Source of the DNA: Ecdyonurus torrentis
Taxonomy: Eukaryota; Arthropoda; Insecta; Ephemeroptera; Heptageniidae
Length of the DNA stretch: 64,000 nucleotides
Direction: 5' to 3'
Assembly: GCA_949318235.1 (NCBI GenBank)
Contig: OX439131.1
Coordinates: 48,088,422 to 48,152,421, forward strand
This document shows positions 59,227 through 64,000 of this stretch, piece after piece. Each line of letters begins with the position of its first letter. Position 1 is the first letter of the stretch. Made by a program: the position numbers and the translations under genes. The notes below the pieces were generated by a model. It saw only the letters and a program-made list of their open reading frames with translations, was not told the origin of the DNA and searched no databases.

Positions 59227-60383
59227 AAGACACGAAGACGTAAGATGCCACAACGGCACGTATGCTTTGCAAGACCTCCTCGCCAACTTACACCGATCGT
59301 CACCGGGCCACGACAGGGTCAAGCACGTGGAAATATCTGACAATTGGCCTTACCACAACACGGATACTCTACACGGGTATTCTTATTACGCATGCTTATA
59401 TATGTATTGTTTGTATTTTTATCTTAAACTTATACATTTATAATTACTTTACTTGAAATGCAAGAATAATAGTACTGTATGTATGTGTTTTAAGCAAGGT
59501 GGAGATTTGAAACGAATGCGTAGATAAGTCGTTAAATCTCACGGATAGAATATATTGAGACATGAAAATTAAACTTACTAAACGATCTATCTGATTATTA
59601 ATTATATATGACCGATACTTTTTTTTATTTTTAAGTGAACACTTACGATTAAATATGTAAATTAAGAGCTATTTGTAGAACCGTTATCCATTCAAATTAT
59701 TATTTGCGCACCAACAATATACGTCAATTATTTAAATTCAAACATTTTTTAACAAATATTCTGATTCCAACGACTATAATGAAGTTATAAGCCATAATTA
59801 TGTTTTCCGCACAGAGAAAAACACTCAACTGAACATGTATGAGAAAAATATATCGGTATATTGTTATCGCTGGATAAAATAAGGTAGACTTGAACTTTGA
59901 ACCAATGTATGAGGAAAGTAGTCATAATAAATAAATTTTGTTAGCATATGAAATAAATATTTTTGCTTTTCTTTATTTAAAATCAGTTTAAAATGAGGCG
60001 TGCTCTCTCTCTCTCTCTCTTTCTCTCCTTTTCTTCGACAAAGAAGATACCTTAGCAAATATATTTGAGTTGAGAAAAATTGTTAATATTCGACGCGGAG
60101 TATGGCATTTGTTAAAAAACACTCTGCGACGTGGTCAAAATTACGATGCACAAGTGTCGAATTTCGGATCTTGGCAAAAATGCATTGGCACGCCGAGATG
60201 TGGTCACTTATTTCGGCCCATGAGCGAATTCGGCAATGTTTGCCAACATAAACATATATTTCAAAAATGCATTCATTTTGAGGACTCGGTCCTCAATTGA
60301 AATGGGGTGGCGTATCATGTAATCGGACTTATATTAAATATATTATAATTAATATATATAATATATAATTTAGTGTTGTTTAA
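59227..60383. other. Diverged arm core, then no recognised gene
   Basis: 59227-59340 resembles the GC-rich core (CACCGATCGTCACCGGGCCA at 59290). Beyond it is AT-rich DNA, a (CT)n tract at 60004-60027, and a 76-codon open stretch at 60070-60300 with no recognised domain. Confidence 0.5.
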
Positions 60384-60757
60384 AGCGACACACAACCCTA
60401 AAAATAAGTATTTTTTGTTCTTTCCTAAAACAATTCAATAGTATAATTAGTCGTTTATTTGACTTTTCTAGTCCGCGGGATAAGCGAGCCCCGCGAGGGT
60501 AACGATATAGAGTACACGCCCCTCTACTATGAGTGTAAAAAATTTGTACCCCTTGCTCTACCTGCTAAGCTCACCTGAGAAGGTGTACAGATTTTTTACT
60601 CACACAGTAAAGGAAATCTCTGACGTCAGAGATTTCCTCTTTACCCTCGCGGGGCTTGCTTATTCCGCGGGCTGGAAAAGTCAAATAAACGAATAATTTC
60701 TATTGAATTACTTGAGAATAGAACAAAAAATACTTATTTTTAGGGTTGTGTATCACT
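60384..60757. mobile_element. TTAA-flanked TIR element
   Basis: ~130-bp inverted arms start AGCGACACACAACCCTAAAA (left) and, complemented, AGTGATACACAACCCTAAAA (right). TTAA lies on both outer sides (60380-60383, 60758-60761), the target used by piggyBac and Kolobok groups. The centre holds CTGACGTCAG. No transposase. Confidence 0.82.
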
Positions 60758-61089
60758 TTAATGTTTTATAATAATGAAATAAAACCATGTAATATTGGAT
60801 TATATCCATAAATATTAAAAAAAAAAATCAAATAAAAAAAAAAATTTATGTATAGTTTATACAGTTATATTTAAACAATAGTTTAGTGCTTTTAAATAAC
60901 ATACCATGATAGTAGAACGCTTAAATAAAGTTTAAGAGTAAAGGGGTAGGTAGAGAGTACAGCCTGCTCCGAGTGGTCTTGCCACGGCCAAGAAAACAAC
61001 AAAAAAGTGTAGGACACTTTCCAATGAGGACACTTTCCTGTGAGGACACTTGGTAACCCCCCACCGGGACGCTAAGCTATTGTGTGTCT
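60758..61089. other. AT-rich DNA, possible upstream LINE sequence
   Basis: From about 60940 the composition shifts (GACACTTTCCTGTGAGGACA) and may belong to the LINE remnant that follows. No frame established. Confidence 0.35.
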
Positions 61090-61438
61090 ATTGTAATAGA
61101 CAGAGCAGTAGAGGCAAACAGGCCAGATTTGGTTCTGTTTGACAGACAAGCTCAAACAGCGATAATCATTGATGTTCTGTTCCTCTGGACAATCATGTAG
61201 TTACTACAGTTGCTGAGAAGAAGAGGAAATATCAGCCGCCTTCCATTGAGTTGAAGGATATGTATAGGCTGAGAAGTGTTGAAATTGTCCCTGTTGTGGT
61301 TTCTGTGAATGGTCTGGTTAGCAAAGATTGGTTAAAAGCAAGAGAAATATTAAACCTCGAGCACAGGCATTTACGTGTCATGCAGAAAGCTGCAGTTCTT
61401 GGCACAGCTAACATCGTGCGCAAAGTGCTTAGTTTGTG
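61090..61438 (+). pseudogene. Non-LTR retrotransposon C-terminus (REL-endonuclease type), frameshifted
   Basis: Two frames together match the end of RT proteins with a restriction-like endonuclease: DRAVEANRPDLVLFDRQ and AIIIDV (the PD...D core), then after a 1-base loss near 61171, AEKKRKYQPPSIELKDMYR, VEIVPVVVSVNGLVSKDW and AAVLGTANIVRKVLSL-stop. Family assignment is from motif memory. An inactive fragment. Confidence 0.78.
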
Positions 61439-61830
61439 ACCCCTCTGTATCTGCAGTTTCTGACATAATTGGTACTGGATTATTCTCACCTTCACCTTGA
61501 ATCAAGTAGGATTCCGGTGTTGGTGTTGCAGAAGAAGACAGAAAAGAACTTATTTTTGATAATAAAAAAAATATACTTTATTTGATTTTATTTCAAAATG
61601 TTGAATCGCAAACCCATTAATTACTTTTATTATTTTAATTTTTTTTTATTCGAAAGAAATATTAATTTGAATTAGAATAAAAAACGACCAAAACTTAAAT
61701 TTCTAATTTCTCTACCTGTCCTCTAGTCTCTATTATAGTCACATTTGTAATTTGTACTTTCCATTAATTTAATGTTAAGGTGAGCTAAAATAGTTGCTCA
61801 GCCTCTTGTTTGCGTCCGCAACCTATTATA
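61439..61830. other. Probable LINE 3' UTR, then AT-rich DNA
   Basis: 61439-61550 continues the GC level of the LINE remnant. The rest is AT-rich with no feature. Confidence 0.4.
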
Positions 61831-63062
<1,232 letters not shown>

Positions 63063-63066
63063 TATA

Positions 63067-64000
63067 TTAAATTCAACTTCAAATTTTTAATATATATATA
63101 TATCAGGGTCTTTTTTAGTGTGCAGTCAGACACAAAATGTGCAGTCAGACTGGGAAATGTGCAGTCAGAAATTTGGATTTGTGCAGTCAGCAAGTATATA
63201 AATTTTGAGTTCTAAAAAAATTTCCATTTCACAAATTGTAAAAAAAAAATATATAAAAAAAAGGAAAAAAAAAATCTTGCTCGCTACGCTCGCAAGTATT
63301 ATTTATTATTATTATTATTGCACTTTCAAGTTCCACATTATATCAACACTAAATTAATTATTTTTAAAAATGAACCGTACCGTGCTTTAAATGTTGCGGA
63401 ATATAATATTTTTTTTAAATATTTATTTAATTAAGAATATTTATTTTTAGACTTTATCAAATGAATTTATTACTTTTATTTAATCTCAGACAGTCATATC
63501 AAGAAGTTTGAATACATTTTATATCTTTTTCAAAGCAAGAGTTTTGTACTTTTTAATAATTCACACCCACAAGTTCAAGTTACTAGTTATAACAACATAA
63601 ATCATGTATTGAATGCCTAGCAGTAGCAGCCTAGCATTGTAGTAATATTTTATTTTAATATACATGTGCATTTTTTTTTTTTTTATTTTTTTTATTATTT
63701 TTAAAATGAAGATTTGTGTATTAGACTGAAATTGAAAGAGCATCACTATCACTATAGAAGACTGCCAGCTGCTCTTAACATCCTGGGCTAGAAAAATTAG
63801 GATATCATTTTTATCGCTTTTAGATTCAACGTTAAATCACTGCCTATTTTATTTAAAAAAAAAAGAAAAGAATGATTATATTAAAAATAATAAACGGGCA
63901 GAGCACTTCAAAAATTTTTGGGAAAAAACAAAACAAAAAATAAGTGCTAAAGCTTAGTGTGCGGGTAAACGTGGCGGAACCGAAGCGTCCCCTAATTTAG
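63067..64000. repeat. AT-rich end with short GTGCAGTCAG repeats
   Basis: GTGCAGTCAG occurs four times between 63119 and 63190 at uneven 19-29 base spacing. CTTGCTCGCTACGCTCGCAA near 63286 is a short palindrome. The rest is AT-rich with no gene recognised. Confidence 0.6.

Noticed and set aside
59262..59456. 64-codon frame MLCKTSS...
   Set aside because: Lies on a diverged palindrome-core copy; relative to the array copies the frame is shifted by a length change not divisible by three.
60070..60300. 76-codon open frame with several Cys/His residues
   Set aside because: CGTPRCGHLF-like spacing briefly suggested a zinc site, but there are too few ligands in order, no exon borders, and no recognised family.

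Overview
This is an AT-rich animal genomic window. It has spliceosomal introns, animal-type protein domains, Penelope-like and non-LTR retroelement remnants, and very many short terminal-inverted-repeat (TIR) elements. An early-branching metazoan such as a sponge or cnidarian is plausible, but the sequence alone does not fix the species. There are no bacterial-style operons, and I recognised no tRNA, rRNA or CRISPR array.

Bases 1-2800 are repeat territory: a Penelope-like GIY-YIG fragment on the minus strand, a TIR element packed with GACGG/CCGTC words, and a 470-bp foldback element.

Bases 2834-27985 carry one multi-exon gene model on the plus strand. I placed 23 exons by hand from splice sites and phases; they sum to 3894 nt (1297 codons plus stop) with every junction in phase. 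The 5' part encodes three tandem proteasome alpha-4 (PSMA4)-like blocks. The 3' part encodes a ubiquitin-like domain ending in a glycine run, a coding minisatellite of eleven 29-residue repeats, and a C-terminal RING finger of the IAP/MYLIP type. If transcribed as one unit it would put proteasome-subunit modules, a ubiquitin-like module and an E3 ligase module on one polypeptide. If not, the window holds degenerate PSMA4 duplicates beside a separate Ubl-RING gene that may start near 16740. The introns are loaded with TIR elements, two LINE remnants and homopolymers.

Bases 27986-32000 are intergenic: the gene's 3' end with poly(A) signals, then at least five hairpin or TIR elements, one with an 8-bp target duplication.

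Bases 32000-56400 form an array of giant palindromes. A ~1.9-kb arm occurs eight times in strictly alternating orientation, separated by two alternating spacers (S and T), giving tandem periods of about 5.9-7.5 kb. The first S spacer is inverted relative to the other three. Different units carry different combinations of inserted elements, so units have been shuffled by recombination. One T spacer holds a 1558-bp AGTATA-rich element whose exact ends follow from the empty sites in sister units. Degenerate copies continue to about 59340.

Bases 59340-64000 hold a TTAA-flanked TIR element, a frameshifted non-LTR retrotransposon C-terminus, and a foldback element whose right arm was invaded by a ~570-bp perfect AAAG microsatellite. 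Apart from the 2834-27985 gene I see no convincing host protein gene. The one unexplained candidate is the GC-rich core of the palindrome arms.
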